A DNA stretch of 64,000 nucleotides from Salvator merianae. Lineage: Eukaryota; Chordata; Lepidosauria; Squamata; Teiidae. How positions within the stretch are numbered: position 1 is the stretch's first letter; every line of letters starts with the position of its first letter. The notes beneath the pieces were generated by a model. It ran no database searches. It was not told where the DNA came from and saw nothing but the letters and a program-made list of their open reading frames with translations. Positions 43,401 to 47,646 of this stretch are shown piece after piece. The DNA lies in the NCBI GenBank assembly GCA_003586115.2, contig QVOM02000115.1, forward strand, positions 4,872,494 through 4,936,493, written 5' to 3'. The translations under genes and the position numbers were made by a program.

Positions 43401-45835
43401 CATCCATACGGACATTTTAAATATTTACTCAGTGTAGATCAAGAGATGGTTTTTTTCTACCCTTTTAAATTTGTATCTCAATTCTTAGCTTTTTCTTTCT
43501 TTTCAAGCTTCTGGATTCCATTAGGTTTCATTCAAACAGTGGTTTTCTTCTCTCTTACTGTGAAAATCTTGTGAGGCTATCCCACCCAAAGGCCTACTTA
43601 ACAATATTTTTTTCTACTCTTGTGGCGTCTCCAGACCTTTTGCTAATGGATGGTGCCATTTTAGCTATATAGACACAACTATTCAAAAACACTTTAACAT
43701 TATTAACATGCAGATAATTTCAAAGACACCTTAATATAAATTTTTGTGACACAATCTTCCAAGAATTCTAGAATCGTCCAAATTTCATGAATATACAGTA
43801 TAGGTGAAGGCTCATTTCAGTTCTTACTGCAGTGCTGGGCAGGTGAAGAGCCAAATGATTGAGGAGACACACAGAGAAGAAACAGATAAACTTAAATCCA
43901 ATCACAGCCTAGTAAATTACACTCAGACAATGAAAGATTTATTTATGCTTCTGTTCAAAAGCACTTTTGAACTCTATTAGTCAAGCCATATCCCCACTAG
44001 AGAAGCAGTTCTACAAATTGCTTCCTGTATCTGCCACCTTTCCTTTATCAATCAAGGTTTTTTTTTTTTTGTTACAAGGAAAATCATTCCTTATTTCTAA
44101 CAAAGCTTGCAAAATATTTACACCTTTATTCCTTTCTTTTTTTTAAAAAAAAAGCATTTTAGTCCTTCAAACTTTGCAATGAATTACAAAGTTTATATAC
44201 CTACTAAATAAACATTGTTAAATCAAGACAACCCACTTAAGTAACATGACTGTATTGAGTCATTATGTTATTAGATGTGAACAGATTTTTTCTTATCCTG
44301 TCTAACTTTTAATATTTTTAATTAATTGTATTATTTTATTTTTTTGGTAAACTGCTTCAAGATGTCAAAAGCCTCACCTTGTTGTGTTTCTGCTGGTATC
44401 TTGTCCTGGTATCCAAGACATGGTAAGGACCTTCAGAATCTCTATTCAGATAATATACAAGTCTTGAAGGTAATATGATTTCTTTCTGGAATTCGCTGCT
44501 AAAACTATTTTTGTCGCTAATTTGTGGAAATACAGTGGCTTCCTCAGACAATTTTCTTTCTAATTCTGCTGCAGTTTCATTCCAATGCAGAGCTAGAAGA
44601 GACAAGACACATCTACTACAAATTCATAGAAAAGTGAATATTCCATATAACTGTTTTAAATTATTTCCCTAATCCAGTGGTTTTGGCATATTTCTGACAT
44701 GCAACACTTTAGATAGTCATTATAGAATTTATAAATAGAAGAAACCAGTTGAACTTTCCATGGCCCTATTTGACCAGCTTTCAAGACAAATGTTGGCCAA
44801 ATCTAAGCAAATCAAATCCTGAAAACATGTTTATCACCTTTATGTAAGAAACTTTTCATTATTTTTTTGACATTAATGATGTACTCCTGAGGACACTTTC
44901 CAGAAAGAAGGTCCCAATTATCATAGCAGGACTTGTTTGTTAATGAAATACAATGGATTATGTGCAACTAACTAACCTCCCTTTGCAAGCAAAATTCCAG
45001 GATTTTCCCGCAAACCACCCACAGTACCCTTTCTGTTTGCAAATGGTATGCTCCACCTGAATAACAATATAAAAACGGAAGTACGAAAAAAGCCTTCTCA
45101 AAAAGAGAAAGCTTTGCTATTCTTATTACATTTTGTTTCAAGATCCTGCACACAAAAAAGACAGCATACTTGAAACCCTGCCAACCGCGTTTTGCTGCAT
45201 CAGTGTCCTGCGAAATCATTTCTTGCTCATCCCCACAAACAAGTAAATAGAACACAAACAGAAATAAGCCTGCTACATACAACACACAGTCACGTCATGG
45301 ACCGGGCTGCGGTCGTGATAAGTCCGACCTCTTGACCATCCACCTCATAAAATGGCTTTGGGAAGAAACTGCACCATGATCGAGTGCGTGAAGAAGTTCT
45401 TGTTTATTCTAAAGGGCTCAGGCGAGCTTCGCACGATCTCCCCCCCCCTCCCCGGTTGTGCCAGAGGCGGACCAAGGCAAACATGAAAAGGATGGGAGAT
45501 AGAGCGATCAGGCAACGGAGAGGTGCGCGAGCCCCTAGTAAGCGCCTCGCTTCATGACTGAACTGATCGCGCACCGAAAAGCAAAGGAAACGCGGCGGCG
45601 GCTCTTCAGAAGGGCTGCACTCACCGGCGTCCACGGCGAGCCCCGAGCCCTGGGCGCCTCCAGAGCGGAAAAGCAGGAGCATCACGAAGAGGTGGAAGAA
45701 AGCGGGCACGCCGGGCAGCCGCCACGCCGGGCAGCAGGCGGGACCGGCGGAGTTGAGAGCGGCGAGTGGCGAGCAGAGGCAGCGGCGGTTGCCGGCCAAG
45801 GGCTGCCGAAGAGAAGTTCGGCCCGGTGGCTTCAT
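1368..45835 (-). CDS. ADAM23: ADAM23, 5' half of gene (exons 1-9 of a longer gene)
   Basis: ADAM23 is a type I membrane protein of the ADAM family. It is known as catalytically inactive and acts at neuronal surfaces as a receptor for LGI proteins and in adhesion. Nine minus-strand exons (listed separately) have GT donors, AG acceptors and matching phases, and join into 309 codons. The reading runs from a start MKPPG, through a hydrophobic signal segment (residues about 46-57), HWNETA (73-78), the prodomain blocks PYHVLDT and QQKHNK, FQIEAFGS, SSDYVEIHYE, EHCYYHG and EPLEL, to a basic cluster at 280-286 and then FEEMKYLELMIVND. This order and wording match ADAM23 rather than its paralogues ADAM22 and ADAM11, chiefly because of the MKPPG start and HWNETA. 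Introns are about 1.0, 20.8, 7.8, 5.5, 1.7, 2.5, 1.9 and 2.3 kb. The catalytic-like, disintegrin, EGF and membrane parts are not in the window. Confidence 0.95.
1434..3777. other. ADAM23 intron 8
   Basis: No second gene is visible. The only structure I note is the 15-bp hairpin at 3267-3303. Confidence 0.6.
3267..3303. other. perfect 15-bp hairpin
   Basis: TGCTAGGCCTTCTGA at 3267-3281 is followed by its exact inverse TCAGAAGGCCTAGCA at 3289-3303, with a 7-nt loop. It lies in ADAM23 intron 8. It could be a piece of a foldback element or a terminator-like structure with no known role here. Confidence 0.8.
3778..3851 (-). CDS. ADAM23: ADAM23 exon 8, prodomain end and furin-type site
   Basis: This 74-nt exon follows a CTTCTGTAG acceptor and ends at GAGAGCA before GTAAGTG. 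It completes Gly263 and encodes DDSTSEWSFLSELQWL, then RRKRRRRA (264-287). The basic run at 280-286 satisfies the R-X-K/R-R furin consensus several times, and is where the prodomain of ADAM23 would be removed in the Golgi. It ends in phase 0. Confidence 0.95.
3981..4757 (-). mobile_element. CR1 LINE 3' part
   Basis: Reading right to left this is a CR1-type 3' region. It starts near the TTTGC...GCTGCAGCACACTG block seen also in the better CR1 at 50990-52040. It ends at 3981 with the typical GGATCAGGCCATAGCCCATC and GAGAACATAA sequence. It is diverged, with no intact coding. It lies in ADAM23 intron 7, just right-adjacent to exon 8. Confidence 0.8.
4758..7078. other. ADAM23 intron 7 remainder, exon 7 and left part of intron 6
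   Basis: Outside exon 7 (5746-5818) I see no coding. Bases 6800-7070 hold a palindrome-rich patch (GCAGTGCAGCTGCACC at about 6856) related to the MITE interior at 39800. Confidence 0.5.
5746..5818 (-). CDS. ADAM23: ADAM23 exon 7, prodomain; tandem acceptor
   Basis: This exon encodes QRTGRPHVIQRTLGKDTSAK and then LKDP (239-262), plus one base of codon 263. It ends at CCCTG before GTATGA. The acceptor is a CAGCAG tandem after a T-rich tract. Using the first CAG gives the 73-nt exon listed here. Using the second starts the exon at 5815 and drops one Gln without changing frame. TGRPH is the conserved block shared with mammalian ADAM23. Confidence 0.92.
7079..7199 (+). mobile_element. L2-type 3' tail fragment
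   Basis: AT-rich sequence with the L2-like end AGTATATAAATGTTTTAAAG followed by an AATAAATAAATAA tail. It is very diverged. Sequence to the left (6800-7070) resembles the interior of the MITE copy at 39800-39920 (TGGAATGTTC). Confidence 0.5.
7646..8176. mobile_element. MITE of the GGCC-TIR family (degenerate)
   Basis: The left end GGCCATTTCTACAC and the right end AAGTGCATAAAGGCC are inverted copies of the family terminal repeat. The interior shows inverted CCCAGAACACT motifs at both sides. It is about 530 bp long, with no exact flanking repeat visible. The open frames across it (for example 7747-8184) are chance. Confidence 0.65.
8284..8347 (-). CDS. ADAM23: ADAM23 exon 6, prodomain
   Basis: This 64-nt exon follows an ATATTGCAG acceptor and ends at AGTTCA before GTAAGT. 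It completes His217 and encodes GMFEDNSYIYLIEPLELTHS plus Ser (218-238). It ends in phase 0. It aligns with the ADAM block GMFEDDTFVYMIEPLEL, with conservative changes. It lies just left of a short DNA-transposon copy (7646-8176). Confidence 0.94.
8348..10053. other. ADAM23 intron 5
   Basis: No recognisable gene or well-kept repeat. The ORF 9770-10036 has no recognisable domain and no support. Confidence 0.55.
10054..10136 (-). CDS. ADAM23: ADAM23 exon 5, prodomain with two cysteines
   Basis: This 83-nt exon follows a TTTCGTAG acceptor and ends at CTCCA before GTAAGTACT. It encodes GAEHCYYHGNIRGVKNSKAA followed by LSTCNGL (190-216), plus two bases of codon 217. EHCYYHG and LSTCNG are the conserved cysteine-bearing prodomain blocks of this ADAM group. 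The second could act in a cysteine-switch-like way in active relatives, but ADAM23 is not an active protease. Confidence 0.95.
10340..10580 (+). mobile_element. L2-like 3' end fragment
   Basis: T-rich sequence ending in CTATCTTGAGAC ... ATATAAATGAAAATAAATTA, the layout of an eroded L2 3' UTR with tail. It lies left of the tRNA-type SINE at 11068. Confidence 0.45.
11068..11265 (+). mobile_element. tRNA-derived SINE with BovB-like tail
   Basis: An A-box-like TGGCTGTAGCTCAGTGAT and a B-box-like GTTCGATCCCC form a tRNA-like head. The body (GGCAAACCACTTCTATATTG) and tail (AGGAGTCAAACACAACTCAG) follow; the tail resembles the BovB LINE 3' end, which would mobilise it. Second copies with the same layout are at 22173 and 49265. 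Confidence 0.8.
12059..12583. mobile_element. MITE of the GGGCCTTTCTGCAC family
   Basis: Left end GGGCCTTTCTACACTG, right end GTGTGAAAAGACCC, 525 bp. Flanks are TTT and TTA, so the 3-bp target repeat is not exact. The interior has the family's GGTCTGGACCAG and ATCCAGAT-like palindromic motifs. Confidence 0.7.
13589..13720 (-). mobile_element. BovB (RTE) LINE 3' end fragment
   Basis: Reading TTGTTCAGTTGTTCAGTCAC ... TCATGTCTGACTCTTTGTCA ... CCCATGGATC, the sequence closely matches the reverse complement of the BovB 3' UTR. BovB is common in squamates and known for horizontal transfer. Only about 130 bp remain. The open frame across it (13322-13837) is not a gene. Confidence 0.8.
13721..14839. 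other. ADAM23 intron 4, unassigned part
   Basis: There is an ATTATTATTATTA stretch at about 14494 with a possible minus-strand L2-like tail. Otherwise nothing I can name. Confidence 0.5.
14840..15240. mobile_element. degenerate copy of the same MITE family
   Basis: The interior motifs shared with the family are present: CTGGAGCAGTCCAGCTG in inverted arrangement, TCCGATTT- and GATTACA-like palindromic parts, and AGCTAGGAACTAAGGTTTC. I could not place clean terminal repeats. Bounds are approximate. Confidence 0.5.
15300..15400 (-). mobile_element. possible tRNA-SINE head, degenerate
   Basis: On the minus strand a B-box-like GGTTGTGGATTTGATTCC follows GCTCAGCTGTAGATG, as in a tRNA-derived SINE head. 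The body is lost. Confidence 0.35.
15660..15723 (-). CDS. ADAM23: ADAM23 exon 4, prodomain
   Basis: This 64-nt exon follows a TTTACAG acceptor and ends at TCAAAG before GTACTG. It completes Asn168 and reads DLLSSDYVEIHYEEGKPQYS plus a final Lys (169-189). It ends in phase 0. The match to the ADAM23 prodomain is direct and without gaps. Confidence 0.95.
15930..16445 (+). repeat. unclassified dispersed repeat, copy 1
   Basis: About 515 bp that aligns along its length with 59463-59945 in the same orientation. Shared blocks include TTCCAACATGGCATTTAA, CATAGTTTTTCT against CGTAGTTTTTCT, CCAATGACAGACTTTGT, CCAGGAGAAAAGAAA and GGAAGAAATTAAAGGC. I recognise no coding. It may be a non-autonomous DNA element or part of a retroelement LTR. 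Confidence 0.7.
17063..17278. mobile_element. short inverted-repeat element (MITE)
   Basis: The left end GGGCCCAGTCACACCTATG...AATCCAGCTTC is repeated in inverse at the right as GAAGCTGGATT...TAGGTGTGGCTGAGCCC, giving arms of about 35 bp in a 216-bp unit. A second inner pair (TGTTCTTTCAG-like) adds to the fold. A related fragment lies near 21460-21570 (GGTGTAGCTGGATCC). Confidence 0.7.
18275..18420 (+). mobile_element. L2-type 3' tail
   Basis: ACCCACCCTGGAACCTTCAGGTGAAGGGCAAAATATAAG-like hairpin, written here in parts (ACCCACCCTGGAACCTTC, then GTGAAGGGCAAAATATAAG), followed by AAATAAGTAAATAAA. It corresponds to the 36160-36217 end of the young L2. Confidence 0.65.
18530..18850 (+). mobile_element. 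L2-like C-terminus and 3' UTR, degenerate
   Basis: The first part resembles the end of an L2 reading frame (WNSQ-like start, then LP..K..L). It is followed by a T-rich 3' UTR with TATATTGCTTTGAGTCTGC and AAGGTGATAAAGC. No intact frame. Confidence 0.45.
19647..20168. mobile_element. MITE of the GGGCCTTTCTGCAC family
   Basis: Left end GGCCCTTTCCGTACTTACC and right end GGTAAGTGCAGAAACGCC are inverted repeats around a 522-bp unit. The interior has the CTAGAAATTTTTGCTCCTAG and GGTCTGGACCAG-type palindromes of the family. Confidence 0.75.
20823..21374 (+). repeat. 276-bp exact tandem duplication of an L2-type tail
   Basis: The unit 20823-21098 is repeated at 21099-21374 and reads identical by eye. 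Each unit ends in the L2-type end CTGCCCTGAGACCTTCAGG ... GGGTGGGATAAAAATG plus an AAATAAATAAA tail. The identity points to a recent unequal exchange or replication slip, or an assembly artefact. Confidence 0.9.
22173..22366 (+). mobile_element. tRNA-derived SINE with BovB-like tail
   Basis: Head GGCTGAAGCTCAGTGGTAGA (A box) and GGTTCAACCTCC (B box), body AACCACTTCTGTATCTCTGC, tail CAGGAGTCAGACATGACTCA and then CAACAACAACAA. It is the better preserved of the tRNA-type SINEs here and matches 11068-11265 in layout. Confidence 0.82.
22870..23120 (+). mobile_element. L2 LINE RT C-terminal fragment
   Basis: The open frame 22890-23120 reads LVHQLQSFLDKDNLAPVIHA, then LVTSRLDYCNAFYMGLPL and LLQNAA. 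This is the same C-terminal block as in the young L2 (LVHQLRPYLDRESL ... YCNALYTGLPL). It is 5' and 3' truncated. Confidence 0.85.
23535..23611 (-). CDS. ADAM23: ADAM23 exon 3, prodomain
   Basis: This 77-nt exon follows a TATTTTCAG acceptor and ends at GAATAA before GTAAGTATG. It reads AVHLAQTSFQIEAFGSTFIL and then DLLLN (residues 143-167), plus two bases of codon 168. The sequence is nearly identical to the mammalian ADAM23/ADAM22 prodomain. It starts in phase 0, matching exon 2, and leaves two bases that pair with the single T at the start of exon 4. Confidence 0.95.
24155..24690. mobile_element. MITE of the same family, right end unclear
   Basis: It begins GGGTCTTTTCGTACTTGCC and contains the family interior GGAGCAGCTGGACTGCTCCC and TGAAATGCATCCCC. 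The right terminal repeat is not clean; the end is set at GGCCCAGTAAGGTAAGGG. Confidence 0.55.
24691..26849. other. ADAM23 intron 2, unassigned part
   Basis: AT-rich, with short A runs (about 25074-25090 and 25505-25520). No gene, and no repeat that I can place. Confidence 0.5.
26850..27235 (+). mobile_element. L2 LINE C-terminus and 3' UTR
   Basis: The coding remnant ends in GGAACAGCCTCCCTCTGGGG, the same block as 62227-62250. It is followed by ATCCATCCTGGGACTTTTTG ... GAAGGGCAGCATATAAATTC and a GAATGAATGGATGGATGGAT tail. Confidence 0.75.
28083..28684. mobile_element. MITE of the GGGCCTTTCTGCAC family, interrupted by a foldback copy
   Basis: It begins GGACCTTTCTGCACTTTGC and ends near GCATGCAGACAAAAGAACCCC. 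The interior has GATCTGGATCAGTGGGTCCA and GTAATCCAGATCAGG. The copy is split by the 142-bp foldback at 28358-28499. Confidence 0.65.
28358..28499. mobile_element. 142-bp near-perfect foldback MITE
   Basis: The left arm (28358-28426) starting GGGCCTTTCTGCACTTTC is repeated in inverse by the right arm ending GAAAGTGCAGAAAGGCCC, over about 69 bp with four mismatches by eye. The loop is only a few bases. It is flanked by CCA on both sides (28355-28357 and 28500-28502), a 3-bp target repeat. It sits inside another member of the same family. Confidence 0.88.
28685..30756. other. ADAM23 intron 2, unassigned part
   Basis: AT-rich single-copy-looking sequence. No exon or repeat recognised. Confidence 0.5.
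30757..30939. mobile_element. 183-bp TA-flanked inverted-repeat element
   Basis: Left end CCATAAAATCTCACATATAA and right end TTATATGTGAGAGTTTATGG are inverted repeats extending to GTGTGC, about 28 bp with one difference. TA flanks both sides (30755-30756 and 30940-30941), as in Tc1/mariner-type insertions. The interior holds further ATAATGTGCA copies. Confidence 0.8.
31312..31402. repeat. short foldback repeat
   Basis: ACTTATTCCATTATATTTGG with ATATTCCA is followed after a short loop by TGGAATATCCAAATAACGGA with ATAAG. The arms are about 28 bp with few mismatches. It would form a hairpin in either RNA strand. Confidence 0.75.
31948..32423. mobile_element. MITE, subfamily with GGAACGTTCC ends
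   Basis: Left end GGGCCTGTTCACACTTAGAA and right end TAAGTGCAAAAATCCC. Just inside each end is the palindrome-like GGAACGTTCC. It is 476 bp long with a GC-rich centre (GGATGCGCAGTCGCACATGC). The same subfamily occurs at 38336 (opposite orientation) and 42820. Confidence 0.75.
32452..32700. mobile_element. left part of a GTGCCTCCAGA-end MITE split by the L2
   Basis: It begins TGCCTCCAAATGGCAAGAAG and runs in parallel with 55542-55870. Shared points include TATTATGGGAAACC against TACTATGGGAAACC, and TTGCCAGATTTC against TTGCTGGATTTC. Its partner right end is at 36225-36332, on the other side of the L2 LINE. Confidence 0.6.
32772..32835 (+). repeat. 32-bp tandem repeat, two copies, in LINE 5' region
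   Basis: Two adjacent copies of a unit beginning GGGTTTTAGACTGGGG, which differ only near the end (GGGGTAT against GGGGTTA). The sequence is G/T-rich with repeated GGGG runs. It sits just upstream of the LINE reading frame and may be part of its 5' UTR promoter region. Confidence 0.75.
32874..34301 (+). CDS. L2 LINE ORF, N-terminal part: APE-type endonuclease
   Basis: This frame encodes 475 codons. After a Gly/Arg-rich N-terminal 100 residues comes an apurinic-like endonuclease, which nicks target DNA for target-primed reverse transcription. Visible motifs are LNARSVNNK with the catalytic Asn at residue 106, VTETW with Glu at 133, LGDFN with Asp 239 and Asn 241, DMVF, and WSDH with Asp 306 and His 307. 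All the usual catalytic residues are present. The frame then enters the linker and runs out after a run of eight G at 34272-34279. Beyond that point the homologous reading continues in the next frame. The start at 32874 is the first Met of the open frame; the true start is uncertain. Confidence 0.88.
   Translation: MCLGWMWSVGGECVGSGGTGLPREDGAGGWGRAISGMVEGRNIPVLLGRGRYGRSRGVGRTRGTRARCLKSVPRSGPSESESPRGSTRGTGDRQCPGPELRLLLLNARSVNNKAPLVRDLLSDEVADLACVTETWLGPEGGVPLSEICPAGFQVWHQPQPQGRGGRVAIIARKTLSLRRLTAPEIAGCEFLFVKLDLGVQVGLLLAYLPPNYVSTALPALLEEVAGLVVESPRLIVLGDFNVPSLGESSGLAQEFMASMATMDLTQVVQGPTHEKGHTPDMVFVSGQLSNELILRGLDIVPLSWSDHSLLRLDFGVPILHCREAEPIRWFCPRRLMDPMGFQRALGEVPDSLIHNSAESLAMAWNMAAKGALDRIAPMRPLCGSRPRRSPWFTKELRGMKRQKRRLESRWRSSKSESDRTQLSSYIKTYLVAIKVARSAYLSTVIASAESRPAALFRVTRSLLGVCGGGGRTHAG
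34261..36012 (+). CDS. L2 LINE ORF, C-terminal part: reverse transcriptase
   Basis: This frame encodes 583 codons and copies LINE RNA into DNA at the nicked target. It is the continuation of the endonuclease frame after a one-base shift, so its first Met is not a real start. Motifs in order: NNYRPVSNLPFIGKVVEKVV, FGFRPSYSTETALVALIDDL, DLSAAFDTIDH (catalytic Asp near 219), GVPQGSVLSPLLF (269-281), YADDTQLY (302-309, the two catalytic Asp), LRLNPDKTEW, LGVLLD, then the L2-type C-terminal block RIDYCNALYTGLPL, QNAAARAISGLPRY and LHWLPV. There are no internal stops. With the upstream frame it would make a protein of about 1,045 residues. Confidence 0.9.
   Translation: MVCVGGEEEPMQGSAEDFNNFFSDKVAQIRADLDSDWEAVSTENDSVEVTGSCLCPVIWEEFEPVMPDEVDKAMGAVSSATCLLDPCPSWLVSTSREVTRGWVQAIVNASLREGSFPAPYKEAIVRPLLKKPSLDPTVLNNYRPVSNLPFIGKVVEKVVAFQLQRSLDEADYLGPWQFGFRPSYSTETALVALIDDLWRAWDRGYSSILVLLDLSAAFDTIDHGILLRWLEGLGVGATVLRWFSSYLSGQLQSVLVGRQRSAPRPLICGVPQGSVLSPLLFNIYMKPLGEIIRSYGVSYHQYADDTQLYISTPHQFSEAVDVMCRCLEAVRVWMGINRLRLNPDKTEWLWVLPPKDSAICPSITLGGELLTSSEKVRNLGVLLDPQLTLEHHLSAVARGAFAQVRLVHQLRPYLDRESLLTVAHALITSRIDYCNALYTGLPLKSVRRLQVVQNAAARAISGLPRYASVSPTLRELHWLPVSLRTQFKVLVVTYKALHGLGPGYLRDRLLPHVSQRPVRSHRVGLLQVPSANQCRLAGPRRRAFSVAAPTLCNQLPLEIRTAPTLLAFWKILKTHLCRQAWGH
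36160..36188 (+). other. LINE 3' UTR stem-loop
   Basis: GCCGCCCC at 36160-36167 pairs with GGGGCGGC at 36181-36188 around a 13-nt loop, shortly before the AAAT tail. This kind of 3' hairpin is the part of L2-type RNA probably recognised by its reverse transcriptase. Degenerate versions (CTGCCCTGAGACC ... GGGTGGGATA) appear in the other L2 tails of the window. Confidence 0.7.
36225..36332. mobile_element. right part of the same split MITE
   Basis: It ends GCATCTGGAGGCACCC, the inverse of the left end, and contains GACTATATTGTAAATGCCAG and GTGGCATTCCCA. These correspond to GACTATATTAGGAACAC and GTGACATTCCCA in the copy at 55542-55975. Confidence 0.6.
36391..36936. mobile_element. MITE of the GGGCCTTTCTGCAC family
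   Basis: Left end GACCCATTCTGCACGAGCCC, right end AAACGCAGAAAAGGCC, 546 bp. It is flanked by AAA on both sides (36388-36390 and 36937-36939). The interior has GGCCTCCAGATCTGCAC and its inverse, and GATCCAGATTAAGG. Confidence 0.75.
36937..38335. other. ADAM23 intron 2, unassigned part
   Basis: No coding or repeat recognised between the two MITE copies. Confidence 0.5.
38336..38839. mobile_element. MITE, GGAACGTTCC subfamily, inverted copy
   Basis: It begins GGGTGTTTTCACACTTAC, then GTGGAACGTTC, and ends GACAAACAGGCCC. The centre GACAGCGCAGCCGCGCCTGC is the inverse of the centre of 31948-32423. Confidence 0.65.
39105..39945. mobile_element. composite of MITE-family sequence
   Basis: GGGCCTATTCACACTTG starts at 39105 and a second start-like GGCCATTCACACTTCG occurs at 39413, so two copies may abut or nest. 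The later part shares GGAGCAGCTGGACTACTCCC with 24310 and TTGGAATGTTCATTTGC with 7050. Clean right ends are missing. Confidence 0.5.
40052..40443 (-). mobile_element. L2 LINE RT C-terminal fragment
   Basis: The minus frame 40300-40052 reads LVYQLHPYSDRNSLISVAHI, then CLDHYNVLYKASS and VQNMAIRLLAGL, the L2 C-terminal block with decay. It is probably the downstream part of the L2 whose upstream part is 41000-41560; the MITE at 40447 separates them. Confidence 0.75.
40447..40954. mobile_element. MITE with exact TTA target repeat
   Basis: Left end GGCCATTTTCACACTTGCC, right end GCAAATAAATGTGAATGTGGCC (given here as its final part AATGTGAATGTGGCC), 508 bp. TTA lies directly outside each end (40444-40446 and 40955-40957). 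It interrupts an older L2. A TTA duplication with GGCC/GGGC ends is the hallmark of PIF/Harbinger-type insertion. Confidence 0.8.
41000..41560 (-). mobile_element. L2 LINE RT core fragment, decayed
   Basis: On the minus strand pieces of the L2 RT core can be read with frame changes: FQSSSGLVWDLKQS, corresponding to the FR..Y.TETAL block, then DLSAPFNTVD, corresponding to DLSAAFDTID, and ILDWFHLYLQ. It is an old copy, in the right order to be one element with 40052-40443. Confidence 0.7.
42195..42320 (+). mobile_element. CR1 3' tail fragment
   Basis: GGCCATGGGTCTGATCCGGC followed by TTATGTTCTTATGC is the CR1 end seen in inverse at 3981-4030 and in direct orientation at 58630-58680. Confidence 0.6.
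42820..43335. mobile_element. MITE, GGAACGTTCC subfamily, exact ACT target repeat
   Basis: Left end GGGCGTGTTTGCACTTAGTG, right end GTAAATGCGAAAACGCCC, 516 bp. ACT lies outside each end (42817-42819 and 43336-43338). It aligns in the same orientation with 31948-32423. Confidence 0.8.
43336..44377. other. ADAM23 intron 2, 5' part
   Basis: AT-rich, with T runs at about 44060 and 44138. Nothing else recognised. Confidence 0.5.
44378..44592 (-). CDS. ADAM23: ADAM23 exon 2, N-terminal prodomain
   Basis: This 215-nt exon starts after a pyrimidine-rich tract ending in TTCTAG and finishes at AACAAG before GTGAGG. It encodes residues 72-142. HWNETA holds an N-glycosylation sequon. It is followed by a variable acidic stretch and then the conserved LPSRLVYYLNRDSEGPYHVL and the QQKHNK end. 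The first third is poorly conserved against mammals, as is usual for this region, while the end is nearly identical. It ends in phase 0. Confidence 0.95.
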
Positions 45836-46640
45836 GGCTCATAGCTTCCCCGGGGCAGAGCGGGTGGCGGAGGCGGCGACGGGGAGGGGAGCACACGCCG
45901 CTGGTGCGGTCAGGAGAAGCCGGGAAGGAGGGGACGGACGCGCCTCCCCCCTCAAGGCAATGATGAAAGGAGAAGTAGCGGGACAGCTCACCGCGCCTCT
46001 CTCTCCTTCATTTTGCGGCGCTCAAAGGGGGGGGGCAGGAGAAGGAAACCAGAGAGCGCGGTGACTTTTCGCTTTGCTCTTCGGGAACTGCGGCGGCTGA
46101 AAGAGAAAGAGGCTGCAGCCAGTGCCTACCTGCGCCCCCCCCCTCTCTACCTCGCCCGCCCGCTGGTGAGGGCGCTGCTCCCAGCCGAGGAGGAAGCGGG
46201 AGGCGAAGACAGGCCGTCGGGGGCGCGCGCGTCCTCTCCCTCCCTCCCTCCCTCCCTCACATACGCACTTCAAGGCGCAGCAGACTCGTCTCCGGCGCTA
46301 ATGGGGCGGTTCCCCTCCTTTGACAGAATGGCCCTTGCTTGATGCCTGTCTTCCCTTCCCGTAGCCATTCACCGCTGCAAAGGGTGACGTCGGGACGGGG
46401 CGAGGGTGGGTGAGTGGGTGGGAAGGGGGAAGTCAGTCTCGTCCTCTTTCGTCGTCGCCGCCACCTGCACTGCCTGCCCGCCCGCCCGCGTAGTCACCTG
46501 GGGACAGACAGGGACGCACACGGGCGCGTGAATGAAAGAGCGCAGGGACGAGCGCGCGCGCGAGGCAGAGAATCCCGAGCGAACGAGCCGAGAGAGGCGC
46601 GGGTGGGGTGCTGAAGGGAAGCGCGTGAGGGAGGAGAGAG
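45320..46640. promoter_or_regulatory. CpG island / probable ADAM23 promoter region
   Basis: The stretch is rich in G, C and CpG while flanking DNA is AT-rich. It surrounds ADAM23 exon 1. It contains GC-box-like GGGGCGG at about 46302, a TGACGTCG CRE-like octamer at about 46385 (another lies just outside, at about 46677), and a (CCCT)n run at about 46234-46258. This is the typical setting of a TATA-less vertebrate promoter. The transcription start cannot be placed from sequence alone. Several open frames here are a composition effect. Confidence 0.7.
45625..45835 (-). CDS. ADAM23: ADAM23 exon 1 (coding part), signal peptide
   Basis: This exon carries the start codon at 45833-45835, 70 full codons and the first base of codon 71. 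The product starts MKPPG and has a hydrophobic stretch FFHLFVMLLLF at about residues 46-57, preceded by a long, basic and Cys-rich leader, as in mammalian ADAM23. The exon ends in GCCG followed by GTGAGT, a strong donor. The reading frame stays open into the intron to 45404, but the homology stops at the donor. Codon 71 is completed by exon 2 to give Ala before LHWNETA. The exon lies in a CpG island. I cannot see the transcription start or the extent of the 5' UTR. Confidence 0.93.
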
Positions 46641-47646
46641 GCGTGCGTGTCCCTCCTAAATGCTTTCGCTTGAGTTGACGTCGTGAAAACAGGAGGCAGG
46701 GTCAGGAGCGCTAGATTCTGAAGCTGCATTAGCACTGGGGTGAGGGTGAGGGCGGGGGGGGGAGGAGTAGGGCACCAGAGCACGCAAGCCGGTTCCCCAG
46801 TGCCGCGGAGGTAGCGAGCAGGTGCCGTGATGCAGCATCTTGGGTAGAGCGAGAGCGATGGGAAGCGGCGATAGGGTACCCAAATCCTGCTGCATGCGGC
46901 TTTTCCCCTCCCTCGCGCCAATGCAATTTCTCCCTCCTCTCTCTCTCGAACTGCTGCAGAAGCAAGGGAAAAGGCAGAACACGTAGATCCCGTGTTCCAA
47001 AGCTCATGTTCTTATCCCTCAGGAACCTTTGGTTGCCAGCCTTTAAAAGTGGGTCTTAAATCTATAATAAGTAAATATTCTTTCCCTTCAATATTTCCTC
47101 ATCCTTCTCTTATAAAGAGCAGCAAATACCAACAGAGAAGCATAAGAAGTGGATTCGTACCTTCGTTTTATGTTGTTGTTTTTTAAAAAAGAGGATAGCA
47201 GAACTTGGTTATACTTTCGCTACACAATACTTGAATATCACTCATAATGGAGGAGTTTATATATTTATATGCTGCCCTGTGACGTATGTGCTGGGCACTT
47301 CATTTAAAAAGCATATAGGAGAGGCCCCTATTTTAAGGAGTTTACAATTAAAAAAATGAACAGCACAGGAAACAATAGTGGCAAGGTGAAACAGCAGCAG
47401 TGAAAAAATGGTTATTGCAGTTGCACAATCTTTGATTTAGTTATAACCTATTGCAATTGGGCAATATAACCTCACTGACAAAGACCCTCTTCTTTCTCTA
47501 ATCACTAAAGTATTCAGCACAATAATTCTACCACTGTAAGCTGTATTCTTGAATGTGTACCACATTTTAAAAGTGTCCCACACACAACTTGCCTATATAG
47601 GTCTGTCCCTAGGCACTTCACTCCATGCATCGGATGAATTAGGCAT
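46641..47646. other. right flank of CpG island
   Basis: G/C content falls off over a few hundred bases. I see no exon. The long minus frame 46433-46921 has no recognisable domain. Confidence 0.5.

Noticed and set aside
45554..46342. several plus-strand ORFs in the CpG island
   Set aside because: GC-rich DNA with few stops; they overlap ADAM23 exon 1 or its upstream region and show no domain.
46433..46921. 162-codon minus-strand ORF near the CpG island
   Set aside because: Low-complexity, Pro/Ser/Arg-rich translation of GC-rich DNA; overlapping open frames on both strands.
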